Source: an uncultured Collinsella sp. (GTDB lineage Bacteria; Actinomycetota; Coriobacteriia; Coriobacteriales; Coriobacteriaceae). From it: a stretch of DNA of 51,223 nucleotides. The notes beneath the pieces are model-generated. The model worked only from the letters and a program-made list of their open reading frames with translations. It did not search any database and had not been told where the DNA came from. Below, one piece after another: positions 24,380 to 31,750 of the stretch (positions are counted from its first letter, which is position 1; every line of letters begins with the position of its first letter). The position numbers were made by a program, and so were the translations under genes. The DNA lies in contig USHF01000001.1 in the NCBI GenBank assembly GCA_900554465.1, positions 1-51,223 on the forward strand, read 5' to 3'.

Positions 24380-24735
24380 CCGCGGTCTCGTCCTACATCG
24401 CCTACGCGCGGGCACTCAATAGGCTGGGCTGGACGCCGGCCGAGTTTGCGGTGGCGGAGTCGTTTGCCGTGCGCCTGCGCGGCATGCTGGGACGGTGTCC
24501 GGTTGCCGCCAACGGTCTGCCGCTCGTCATGGCATTTCCACGCTGCTCTTCGGTCCATACGTGTTTTATGGCCTATCCCATCGATATCGCCTTTATCGAT
24601 GCACGTGGCTATGTCCTCGTATGCTACGAAAACGTACGTCCCTGGCGTATGTGCTCCTGCCCCGGCGCCTGGGCCGTACTAGAGCGTCCTTCAATCATTG
24701 TTTCGACCCCTGCTCTCCAACGCGTGCCGGCTTAA
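24376..24735 (+). CDS. DUF192 (UPF0127) protein at the end of the tad operon
   Basis: 119 residues from GTG 24376, overlapping the preceding stop. The core matches the DUF192/COG1430 pattern: RLRGMLGR, then LVMAFPRCSSVHTCFMAYPIDIAFIDARGYVLV, and C-x-GAWAVLE near the end. Function of the family is unknown; members are small beta-rich proteins. Unlike many homologues this one lacks a signal peptide. Tight coupling to the tad genes implies co-expression with the pilus. Confidence 0.8.
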   Translation: MTAVSSYIAYARALNRLGWTPAEFAVAESFAVRLRGMLGRCPVAANGLPLVMAFPRCSSVHTCFMAYPIDIAFIDARGYVLVCYENVRPWRMCSCPGAWAVLERPSIIVSTPALQRVPA

Positions 24736-24753
24736 GAATTGGCGACAGCGGAC

Positions 24754-24768
24754 TTTCGTCATACGAAA
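24754..24768. promoter_or_regulatory. Possible operator of the toxin-antitoxin pair
   Basis: Perfect inverted repeat TTTCGT-CAT-ACGAAA located 25 bases before the first gene. Ribbon-helix-helix antitoxins usually bind such short palindromes to repress their own operon. Confidence 0.5.
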
Positions 24769-24793
24769 TTGGGTAAGATGGAGGAGAAGATGC

Positions 24794-25060
24794 ATGGATG
24801 TTGAGATCCATCCCAACGCTAAAAAGCACCTGACAGAACAGCAGGTGCTTAGCGCTTGGCTTGCGGTTACTGAGTGCATTCGTCGCGAGTCGAAGGACGA
24901 GCCGCCGAGATGGCTTGCGATTGGATGGCTCCCAGACGGACGAAGCGTGGAGCTTGTCGCGGTCGAGCTTCTCCGTGGGTGGCTTATCATTCATGCCTTG
25001 TCTCCAGTCCAGAAGAAATTTTGGCAGGAGATTGAACGGGCTCGGCAAAGGGGTCGATGA
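24794..25060 (+). CDS. Probable type II toxin (BrnT/RelE-like)
   Basis: 88 residues from ATG 24794, seven bases after GGAGGAG. The sequence MDVEIHPNAKKHLTEQQVL..., RWLAIGWLPDGRSVELVAVEL, GWLIIHALSPVQKKFWQEIERAR has the layout of BrnT-type ribonuclease toxins (short acidic/helical N-terminus, central GR-x-x-x-V strand pair, C-terminal strand and basic helix). The match is by pattern only. It overlaps the following ribbon-helix-helix gene by 4 bases, the toxin-first order of brnTA. Base composition is less GC-rich than the tad genes, consistent with acquisition. Confidence 0.55.
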   Translation: MDVEIHPNAKKHLTEQQVLSAWLAVTECIRRESKDEPPRWLAIGWLPDGRSVELVAVELLRGWLIIHALSPVQKKFWQEIERARQRGR

Positions 25061-25344
25061 TGGGCAAGACGTATACGGCCGCTAATGGTCAGGTTGTAAC
25101 GGATGAAATGATTGACGCGTGGTGCGAGTCGTACGAGCGCGGAGAGTTTCCGGATGGCGAACACACCGTTGGTGGGATCGTGCATGGACGGCCCCCACTC
25201 TCAGGTGAGGGGACGGCAACGCTGTCAGTCAAGATTCCTCTGGGAATGAAGGAGGCCATTCGTCGACGGGCGGCTGCCGAGGGGATGACGCCAAGTGAGT
25301 TTGCCCGTGCGGCTCTGAGCGAAAAACTTCTTGCTGCCGGCTGA
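25057..25344 (+). CDS. Probable ribbon-helix-helix antitoxin
   Basis: 95 residues. The C-terminal half, ATLSVKIPLGMKEAIRRRAAAEGMTPSEFARAALSEKL, is a typical ribbon-helix-helix DNA-binding motif (strand TLSVKIP, helix, turn GMTPSEF, helix). The N-terminal half (TYTAANGQVVTDEMIDAWCESYERGEFPDG) is probably the toxin-binding arm. Start ATG 25057 overlaps the toxin stop; a second ATG follows directly. Likely autoregulator acting on the palindrome at 24754. Confidence 0.7.
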   Translation: MMGKTYTAANGQVVTDEMIDAWCESYERGEFPDGEHTVGGIVHGRPPLSGEGTATLSVKIPLGMKEAIRRRAAAEGMTPSEFARAALSEKLLAAG

Positions 25345-25407
25345 TGCCTCTGACGTGCCGATTTAAAGAACCGAGGCTGTGCTCAAAAACTTTTTTAAAA
25401 TTCTCGG

Positions 25408-25435
25408 TTGACCGGAACGCGTCCTTGGTTATACT
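25408..25435 (+). promoter_or_regulatory. Promoter of tRNA-Phe
   Basis: TTGACC (25408-25413), 16-base spacer, TATACT (25430-25435). Its -35 overlaps the right arm of a 7-bp inverted repeat AACCGAG (25369-25375) / CTCGGTT (25403-25409). Confidence 0.7.
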
Positions 25436-25467
25436 AATCAAGCCTTGAAACAAGGCACACCTCAAAT

Positions 25468-25540
<73 letters not shown>

Positions 25541-25553
25541 CCTTGAATTGACT

Positions 25554-25580
25554 AGGACCTCTGCAAAGGGGTCCTTTTCT
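25554..25580 (+). terminator. Terminator of tRNA-Phe
   Basis: AGGACC (25554-25559) / GGTCCT (25570-25575) followed by TTTCTTTT. Confidence 0.75.
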
Positions 25581-25836
25581 TTTATGTAGGGTTCTGCGGA
25601 AACTGCGTCCCAGAATAAGGGCTCAGAACGGGACACACTTTCCGGTGCCTGCCTTTGGCGCGCGTACACACCTCGTCGCACCATTCCGAGCCCGCCCGCC
25701 CCAGACATTCCTCCCACTTTCGCGTCACTTTGCAGACCGTTCGGTCGCCTGTCCGCACACGCGGGTATACTCAAAACGATACTTATCCTATGCAATACGA
25801 TGCGGGTTCGACCTGCATGATCCGAAGGGGGCAGTG
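25581..25836. other. Intergenic region before the GH5-like gene
   Basis: About 256 bases with no convincing gene. A TATACT at about 25764 could be a -10 for the next gene but has no good -35. I see no riboswitch. Confidence 0.35.
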
Positions 25837-26898
25837 ATGGAGAGGATACTCGGCGTTAATCTCTCTGGCTGGTTTATTCCCGAGCCTTGGGTGACCCCGT
25901 CGCTGTACGCGGCGACCGGCGCATCCAACGCAGCCGAGCTGCAGGAGGCCATGGGTACCGCCGCTTACAACGAGCGCATGCGTCGTCATTACGAGACGTT
26001 TGTGAGCGAGGACGATTTTCGCCGCATGGCGCAGATCGGTCTCAATGCCGTGCGTCTGCCGGTGCCCTGGTATGCCTTTGGCTCACAGGAGTCCGATGCC
26101 TCCTACATATCGGTTGTCGATTACATCGACCGCGCGATTGAGTGGGCTGCCAAGTACGATATCCGCGTGCTGCTCGATCTGGCAACCGTGCCCGGTGGCC
26201 AGGGCGATTCCAACGATTCGCCCACCACGCCGGAGGCTGTCGCCGAGTGGCATTCGTCCACCAACGGCCGTCATGTCGCACTCGACGTGCTCGAGCGCTT
26301 GGCCGATCGCTATGGCGAGGCCGAGAGCCTGCTGGGCATTGAGCTGCTGGACACGCCGCAGATGAGCGTTCGCAAGAGCCTCTTCACCATGACGGATGGC
26401 ATTCCTGCTCACTACCTGCGCAATTTCTATCGCGATGCCTACGAGCTCGTCCGTTCGTATATGCCCGAGGATAAAATCGTCGTCTTCTCGTCGTCGGGGC
26501 ATCCCAGCGAGTGGAAGCATTTTATGCGCGGCGCCAAGTACAAGAACGTCTACATGGACCTTCACCTGTACCATTACCGCGACGAGTATGCGCTCGACAT
26601 CACGAGCCCTCGCGGGCTGACGACGGCGATTTCGCGTAACAAGCGCGAGCTTAAAGAAGCGATTTCGACTGGGTTCCCCGTGCTGGTGGGCGAATGGTCG
26701 GGCGCGGCGATCTTTGCCAACTCGTCGGTTACGCCCGAGGGCCGCAATGCCTACGAGCGCGTGTTTATCGCCAACCAGCTGGCTTCGTTTGCGCCGGCTG
26801 CCGGTTGGTTCTTTCAAACGTGGAAGACCGAGAAGCGCATTGCAGCATGGGACGCCCGCGCGGCGCTCGGTACGCTCGAGCGCGGCATGATTGAATAG
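25837..26898 (+). CDS. Glycoside hydrolase family 5-like protein, acid/base residue replaced
   Basis: 353 residues from ATG 25837 (after AAGGGGGCA). TIM-barrel glycosidase of the exo-1,3-glucanase/BglC type: GVNLSGWFIPEPWVTPSLYAA at the start, FRRMAQIGLNAVRLPVPWYAFG, IRVLLDLATVPGGQGDSND, YMDLHLYHYRDEYA, and the nucleophile segment VLVGEWSGA (Glu ~286). The usual acid/base motif LLNEP is LLDTP here (Asp172-Thr173), so the catalytic Glu is missing. No signal peptide, so cytoplasmic. It may be a binding or chaperone-like pseudoenzyme, or use another acid. Followed after 6 bases by rsmI. Confidence 0.8.
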   Translation: MERILGVNLSGWFIPEPWVTPSLYAATGASNAAELQEAMGTAAYNERMRRHYETFVSEDDFRRMAQIGLNAVRLPVPWYAFGSQESDASYISVVDYIDRAIEWAAKYDIRVLLDLATVPGGQGDSNDSPTTPEAVAEWHSSTNGRHVALDVLERLADRYGEAESLLGIELLDTPQMSVRKSLFTMTDGIPAHYLRNFYRDAYELVRSYMPEDKIVVFSSSGHPSEWKHFMRGAKYKNVYMDLHLYHYRDEYALDITSPRGLTTAISRNKRELKEAISTGFPVLVGEWSGAAIFANSSVTPEGRNAYERVFIANQLASFAPAAGWFFQTWKTEKRIAAWDARAALGTLERGMIE

Positions 26899-26904
26899 GT
26901 TGAT

Positions 26905-27783
26905 ATGACGCAAAACAGCGCCCATACGGGCAAACTCTATGTGGTCGGCACGCCCATCGGCAACCTGGGTGACCTGTCCCCGCGCGTTGGCGAGGCCTTT
27001 GCCGCTGCCGATGTCATCTGCTGCGAAGACACGCGTGTGACGTCAAAGCTGCTGATGCACCTGGGCATTTCCAAGCCGCTTGTCCGTTGCGACGAGAATG
27101 TGATCGCTAGCCGCGCTGCCGGCCTGGTCGACCGTCTGCTGGCGGGGGAGACCCTCGCCTTTGCCTCGGACGCCGGCATGCCGAGCGTGTCCGATCCCGG
27201 CCAGGCGCTGATCGAGGCGGCGCGTGAGGCCGATGTGCCCGTCGAAGTTATTCCTGGGCCCTCTGCTTGCGTCACGGCGCTTGTTTCGTCCGGCATTCCC
27301 TGCGAGCATTTTTTCTTCGAGGGCTTTTTGGGCCGAAAGCACGGCGACCGTGTGCGCCGTTTGCAGCGCCTTGCCGTGGTGCCCGGCGCACTCATCTTCT
27401 ACGAGTCTCCACATCGCATCGTGGCGACGCTCGAGGCCGTGGCGGAGGTCTTTCCCCAGCGTGAGGTTGCCGTCTGCCGCGAGCTCACCAAGCTGCACGA
27501 GGAGGTCTTGCGCGGGCCCGCTGACCAGCTTGCCGAGGAGCTGCGTGCTCGCGGCGAGGTAAGGGGCGAGATTGCGCTGGTCATCGCGCCGCCGAGCGAG
27601 GATGAGGAGGCCGGTATCGTGCCGGTTGGCGCCGCGGCAGCGGATCCCGACGAGGCCCTGCGCGAGGATATCCGCGCCGCGCTCGAGGAGGGGGAGCCCG
27701 CGTCTGCGGTGGCCAAGCGCCTGTCTCAGAAGTATTCGCGCCGCAAGCGCGATGTCTATGCCATAGTGCTCGATATGCAATAG
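26905..27783 (+). CDS. rsmI: 16S rRNA (cytidine-1402-2'-O)-methyltransferase
   Basis: 292 residues. SAM-dependent enzyme that methylates the ribose of C1402 in the ribosomal decoding centre. Tetrapyrrole-methylase fold: GKLYVVGTPIGNLGDLSPR at the N-terminus, CCEDTRVTSKLLMHLGI, ASDAGMPSVSDPGQALI, VEVIPGPSACVTALVSSGIP, FEGFLGRKHGDR, and the C-terminal GEIALVIAPP with a helical tail typical of RsmI (SAVAKRLSQKYSRRKRDVYAIVLDMQ). Probably co-transcribed with the GH5-like gene. Confidence 0.96.
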   Translation: MTQNSAHTGKLYVVGTPIGNLGDLSPRVGEAFAAADVICCEDTRVTSKLLMHLGISKPLVRCDENVIASRAAGLVDRLLAGETLAFASDAGMPSVSDPGQALIEAAREADVPVEVIPGPSACVTALVSSGIPCEHFFFEGFLGRKHGDRVRRLQRLAVVPGALIFYESPHRIVATLEAVAEVFPQREVAVCRELTKLHEEVLRGPADQLAEELRARGEVRGEIALVIAPPSEDEEAGIVPVGAAAADPDEALREDIRAALEEGEPASAVAKRLSQKYSRRKRDVYAIVLDMQ

Positions 27784-27852
27784 ATGGAGGATATCCAGCC
27801 CTTGCGCTAGAATCATCCTCTGTATGCAACGTTTTTCTGGAGGACAAACCCC

Positions 27853-29454
27853 ATGGATCAAAGCAAGCCTTCGTTCTTTATCACGACGCCCATCTACTAT
27901 GTCAACGCCGATCCGCACCTGGGCACGGCTTATTCCACCATCATCGCCGACGTTCAGGCTCGCTATCGCCGTTCCGCCGGCTATAACGTCAAGTTCCTGA
28001 CCGGCATGGACGAGCACGGCGAGAAGGTCGCCGAGGCCGCAGCCAAGCATGGCATGACGCCGCAGGAGTGGACCGACAGCCAGGCTCCGCACTTCAAGGA
28101 GCTTTGGAGCAAGCTCGAGATCTCCAACGACGACTTCATCCGCACCACCGAGCCGCGCCAGCATCATGCCGTGCAGTACCTGTGGGAGCGCATGAAGGAG
28201 TCCGGCTATCTGTATAAGGGCAGCTACGACGGTTGGTATTGCGTGCCTGACGAGACCTACTTCACCGATACGCAGGTCCAGAAGGGCGACGAGGAGTACG
28301 GCAGCGTTGGCCAGCACCTGTGCCCCGACTGCCACCGTCCGCTTGAGCGCGTGCAGGAGGAGTCCTACTTCTTTAAGCTTTCCGCCTTCCAGGACAAGCT
28401 TCTCAAGCTCTATGACGAGCACCCCGACTTTGTCGAGCCTGCGTTCCGTATGAACGAGGTACGCAGCTTTGTCGAGGGCGGCCTTAACGACCTTTCCGTG
28501 AGCCGTACGAGCTTTGACTGGGGCATTCAGGTCCCGTTTGACGAGGGTCACGTGACCTACGTGTGGTTCGATGCGTTGCTCAACTATATGACGGCCGTCG
28601 GCTACGGTGTCGACACCAACGAGGCCCGTGCCGAGCTGGCCTATCGCTGGCCCGCGCAGTTCCACATCGTGGGTAAGGACATCATCCGCTTCCACTGCGT
28701 CATTTGGCCCGCGATGCTCATGGCCATCGGCGAGGCCCTGCCCGAGCACGTCTTTGCCCACGGCTTCCTGACCGTGCGCAATGCCGAGACCGGTAAGGCC
28801 GAGAAGATGTCCAAGAGCCGCGGCAACGCCATCGCTCCGCAGGATGTTATCGACATGCTGGGCGTCGAGGGCTACCGCTATTACTTTATGACCGACGTGG
28901 TCCCCGGCACCGACGGCGCCATCAGCTTCGATCGTATGGAGCAGGTCTACAACGCCGATCTGGCCAACAGCTGGGGCAACCTCATTTCGCGCTCGCTCAA
29001 CATGAGCGCAAAGTACTTTGACGGCTGCGCCCCGGCTAAACCGGCGTCTGCCGACGCGTTCGATAACCCGCTGGCAAAGATCGCCGATGGTCTGGTCGAG
29101 CGCTACATGGCCAAGATGGACGTGCTCGATTACGGCGGAGCCAAGGACGAGGTCATGGAGCTCATTCACGCCGCCAACCACTACATCGAGGACTCCGAGC
29201 CTTGGGCACTTGCCAAGGACGAGGCCAAGGCTGACGAGCTGGCGTTTGTGATCTACAACCTGCTCGAGGCCATCCGCATTGCTGCTCACCTGCTGATGCC
29301 GCTCATGCCTCAGACCTCTGCCGAGGCCCTGCGCCGCCTGTCCTGTGAGGGCGAGGCCGCGAGCGACGACCTCAAGGGCATTTGCACTTGGGGCCTGCTT
29401 GCCGGCGGTCAGCCCGTCGAGAAGGGCGATCCGCTGTTCCCGCGTCTGGCGTAG
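27853..29454 (+). CDS. metG: Methionyl-tRNA synthetase
   Basis: 533 residues, class I synthetase that charges both initiator and elongator tRNA-Met. HIGH-equivalent motif PHLG (in TTPIYYVNADPHLGTAYS), catalytic-domain insertion with only one Cys pair (LCPDCHRPLERVQEESYFFKLS), KMSKS loop EKMSKSRGN, and an anticodon-binding helical domain to the end. It lacks the C-terminal EMAP-like dimer domain, so it is the short monomeric type. Start ATG follows CTGGAGGAC. Confidence 0.97.
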   Translation: MDQSKPSFFITTPIYYVNADPHLGTAYSTIIADVQARYRRSAGYNVKFLTGMDEHGEKVAEAAAKHGMTPQEWTDSQAPHFKELWSKLEISNDDFIRTTEPRQHHAVQYLWERMKESGYLYKGSYDGWYCVPDETYFTDTQVQKGDEEYGSVGQHLCPDCHRPLERVQEESYFFKLSAFQDKLLKLYDEHPDFVEPAFRMNEVRSFVEGGLNDLSVSRTSFDWGIQVPFDEGHVTYVWFDALLNYMTAVGYGVDTNEARAELAYRWPAQFHIVGKDIIRFHCVIWPAMLMAIGEALPEHVFAHGFLTVRNAETGKAEKMSKSRGNAIAPQDVIDMLGVEGYRYYFMTDVVPGTDGAISFDRMEQVYNADLANSWGNLISRSLNMSAKYFDGCAPAKPASADAFDNPLAKIADGLVERYMAKMDVLDYGGAKDEVMELIHAANHYIEDSEPWALAKDEAKADELAFVIYNLLEAIRIAAHLLMPLMPQTSAEALRRLSCEGEAASDDLKGICTWGLLAGGQPVEKGDPLFPRLA

Positions 29455-29496
29455 AGACCGCGCGAGCGCCATATCGGCAATTTGCTGTTTAGCTGT

Positions 29497-29528
29497 AAGG
29501 GCATGGCCGCCACGGTCCATGCCCTTTT
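29497..29528 (+). terminator. Terminator of metG
   Basis: 10-bp perfect stem AAGGGCATGG (29497-29506) / CCATGCCCTT (29517-29526) followed by TTG-TTT. Confidence 0.88.
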
Positions 29529-29564
29529 GTTTCAAGACGCCGCCATCATGCTAAGGAGGCAACC

Positions 29565-30425
29565 ATGACAACTTCGCCTTTGGCAAACCCCACGGCCACC
29601 AGGGAGCTGCTGGAGGAGTTTGGCCTTGCGACCAAGCATCGCCTGGGCCAGAACTTTCTAATCGACAATCATGTGATCGAACGTATCTGCGAGCTTACCG
29701 AGCTTGCAGGTGACGAGCGCGTACTCGAGGTGGGTCCAGGTTGCGGTACGTTGACACTTGCGTTGCTGCAGGAAGCGGCGTGCGTTACGTCCATTGAGGC
29801 CGATCCCGAGCTTGAGCCGGTGCTCGATGCCCACGCCGCCGACTATGCCAACTTCCGCTTTATCATGGGCGACGCGCTCAAGGTGACGCCGGAGCAGATT
29901 GAGCAGGCTGCGGGCGGTGAGCCGACGGTATTTGTCGCGAACTTGCCCTATAACGTGGCGGCGACGATCATTTTGCAATTTTTCCAGACGATGCCGGCGC
30001 TAAAGCGCGCCGTCGTCATGGTGCAAAAGGAGGTTGCCGATCGCATTGCCGCAGTGCCGGGCAACAAGACCTATGGCGGCTATACGGCAAAGCTTGGCCT
30101 GTATGCGCAGGTAACGGGTCGCTTTGAGGTGCCGCCGCGTTGCTTTATGCCGGCGCCACACGTGGACTCGGCCGTCGTGCGTATCGACCGTGTTGACGGT
30201 GTGGTGCCCGAAGGACTCGATCGCGAATTTGTGGCCCGCGTGATTGACGCTGCATTTGCTCAGCGTCGCAAGACCATCCGCAATTCCATGAGCGCCAACG
30301 GCTTTGCCAAGGACGTGCTCGATGCCGCCTTTGAGGCTTGCGGTATCGCACCCACCACGCGCGCCGAGACGCTCGGCGTCGCCGACTTTGTGTGTCTGGC
30401 TCGGGAGCTTTCCCATGACGCTTAA
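29565..30425 (+). CDS. rsmA: 16S rRNA dimethyladenosine transferase
   Basis: 286 residues (KsgA). Dimethylates A1518 and A1519 of 16S rRNA, a late 30S assembly checkpoint. Motifs: KHRLGQNFLIDNHVIERI, SAM site LEVGPGCGTLTLALL, acidic IEADPEL, FIMGDALK, catalytic VANLPYNVAATIILQF (NLPY), MVQKEVADRI, and C-terminal APHVDSAVVRI plus FAQRRKTIRNSM. The ATG follows AAGGAGG. It overlaps the tatD start by 11 bases, a common association. Confidence 0.97.
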   Translation: MTTSPLANPTATRELLEEFGLATKHRLGQNFLIDNHVIERICELTELAGDERVLEVGPGCGTLTLALLQEAACVTSIEADPELEPVLDAHAADYANFRFIMGDALKVTPEQIEQAAGGEPTVFVANLPYNVAATIILQFFQTMPALKRAVVMVQKEVADRIAAVPGNKTYGGYTAKLGLYAQVTGRFEVPPRCFMPAPHVDSAVVRIDRVDGVVPEGLDREFVARVIDAAFAQRRKTIRNSMSANGFAKDVLDAAFEACGIAPTTRAETLGVADFVCLARELSHDA

Positions 30426-31332
30426 TGCCGAACGCGTGACGTTTACCAAGAAAAAGAAGACGGTTGCTTGTCCCGTGCCCTTGGCACCGCTTGCCGACAC
30501 ACATGCGCATCTGCTTTCGTTCTGGGGCAAGGATGTGCCCGAGACACTCGTGCGTGCCAAGGCGGCAGGCATCGACCTGTTGGTGACGGTCTTCGACCCC
30601 ATCGCCGACAAGCGCAGCGTGACGGACTATAGCGACTGGCTCGTGCGCGAAATTCTGCCGATGCAGGATATCCCGCAGATCAAGTATCTTGCCGGCGTGC
30701 ATCCGTATGGCGCGCCGGACTATACCGACGACATTCACGCGCAGGTTGTTGCTGCGCTTGATGACCCTTTGTGCGCCGGTATTGGCGAAATCGGTCTGGA
30801 CTACCACATGGACTATGACGACGATATCGCGCCGGCACCCCATAACGTGCAGATTGACTGCATGGCGCGCCAGCTCGAGCTTGCCGTGCGTCGTAACGTG
30901 CCGGTGGAGCTGCATCTGCGTCACGAGGACATGGACCAGGAGCGTACCTCGCACGTGGACGCCTACAACGTGCTTCGTGGGGTGGGCGTGCCCCAGACCG
31001 GTTGTGTGCTGCACTGTTTTGGCGAGGACCGCGCCACGATGGAGCGCTTTGTGGAGCTGGGCTGCTATATCGCCTATGGTGGTGCGGCCACCTTTAAGCG
31101 CAACGACGACGTGCGCGAGGCATTTGCGGCAACCCCACTCGATCGAATTTTGTTCGAGACGGATTGCCCGTATATGGCTCCGGAGCCCATCCGCGGTCTT
31201 GAATGCGAGCCCGCAATGATCTCCATTACGGCAAACGCGCTGGTTAACGACCGTATCGATCGCACTGGTGAGGACGCCGAAACAATCGCGCATGCCGCTT
31301 GGGAAAATGCCTGCAAACTTTTTCAAAAATAG
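30415..31332 (+). CDS. tatD: TatD family metal-dependent hydrolase
   Basis: 305 residues from ATG 30415, which overlaps rsmA. TIM-barrel deoxyribonuclease/amidohydrolase. Metal-binding landmarks: LADTHAHLLSFW (His pair), GIGEIGLDYHMDY (Glu), VPVELHLRHED (His), TGCVLHCFGED (His) and LFETDCPYMAPEPIRG (Asp). The N-terminal ~25 residues (MTLNAERVTFTKKKKTVACPVPL) are an extra basic tail. A longer insertion after YHMDYDDDIAP is usual. The gene ends just as the tRNA-Leu promoter begins. Confidence 0.92.
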   Translation: MTLNAERVTFTKKKKTVACPVPLAPLADTHAHLLSFWGKDVPETLVRAKAAGIDLLVTVFDPIADKRSVTDYSDWLVREILPMQDIPQIKYLAGVHPYGAPDYTDDIHAQVVAALDDPLCAGIGEIGLDYHMDYDDDIAPAPHNVQIDCMARQLELAVRRNVPVELHLRHEDMDQERTSHVDAYNVLRGVGVPQTGCVLHCFGEDRATMERFVELGCYIAYGGAATFKRNDDVREAFAATPLDRILFETDCPYMAPEPIRGLECEPAMISITANALVNDRIDRTGEDAETIAHAAWENACKLFQK

Positions 31333-31335
31333 TTC

Positions 31336-31364
31336 TTGCGTTCGCGGTGGCGCTCCGTTATTCT
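31336..31364 (+). promoter_or_regulatory. Promoter of tRNA-Leu
   Basis: TTGCGT (31336-31341), 17-base spacer, TATTCT (31359-31364), four bases after the tatD stop. Confidence 0.7.
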
Positions 31365-31375
31365 AATTCCTGCAC

Positions 31376-31462
31376 GCGGGCGTGGCGGAATTGGCAGACG
31401 CGTACGGTTCAGGTCCGTATGGGGGCAACCCCATGAAGGTTCAAGTCCTTTCGCCCGCACCA
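31376..31462 (+). tRNA. tRNA-Leu (CAG), CCA encoded
   Basis: Acceptor GCGGGCG / CGCCCGC fully paired, D arm GGCGGAATTGGCAGACGC, anticodon stem TACGG/CCGTA with anticodon CAG at 31410-31412, long variable arm TGGGGGCAACCCCA, T arm with GGTTCAAGTCC, discriminator A and genomic CCA (31460-31462). Confidence 0.97.
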
Positions 31463-31504
31463 TTGATTGAAAGAGCTCCCAGCAATGGGGGCTTTTTTGT
31501 TATG
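31445..31504 (+). repeat. Direct repeat copy 1: tRNA-Leu 3' end plus terminator
   Basis: 60 bases covering the last 18 bases of tRNA-Leu and the downstream terminator. The same 60 bases recur at 31634-31693 with two mismatches. Confidence 0.92.
31474..31498 (+). terminator. Terminator of tRNA-Leu
   Basis: AGCTCCC (31474-31480) / GGGGGCT (31487-31493) followed by six T. An identical copy lies at about 31663-31687. Confidence 0.9.
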
Positions 31505-31633
31505 TGCCCATCGCGGGGACTTGAACCTGTGAAGGAGCGAGCGTCAAGAAAACGCGGAGCGTTTTTAGCGAGCTGGCGAGTCCGCCGGCAGGCGGGCGAA
31601 GCCGGTGCGGATCCGCGAAGCGGATACGCGGAC

Positions 31634-31693
31634 GTCCTTTCGCCCGCACCATTAAATGAAAGAGCTCCCAGCAATGGGGGCTTTTTTGTTATG
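31634..31693 (+). repeat. Direct repeat copy 2: tRNA-Leu 3' end remnant plus terminator
   Basis: 58 of 60 bases match copy 1. Only the last 18 bases of the tRNA are present, so this is a remnant, not a second gene. The 129 bases between copies hold no gene, but contain a 12-base inverted copy of the tRNA T arm (31517-31528) and a hairpin AAAACGC-GGA-GCGTTTT (31549-31565). Confidence 0.9.
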
Positions 31694-31750
31694 CACGATC
31701 TCCTTGGACGGGTATCCTAATGGCAACGTGTGCCTATCAGAGGAGAGACC

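Noticed and set aside
27043..29535. 830-codon open frame on the minus strand
   Set aside because: Runs through both rsmI and metG in antisense and has no domain.
31505..31633. Integrated mobile element at tRNA-Leu
   Set aside because: The interval is 129 bases with no integrase or gene; at most it is a scar.
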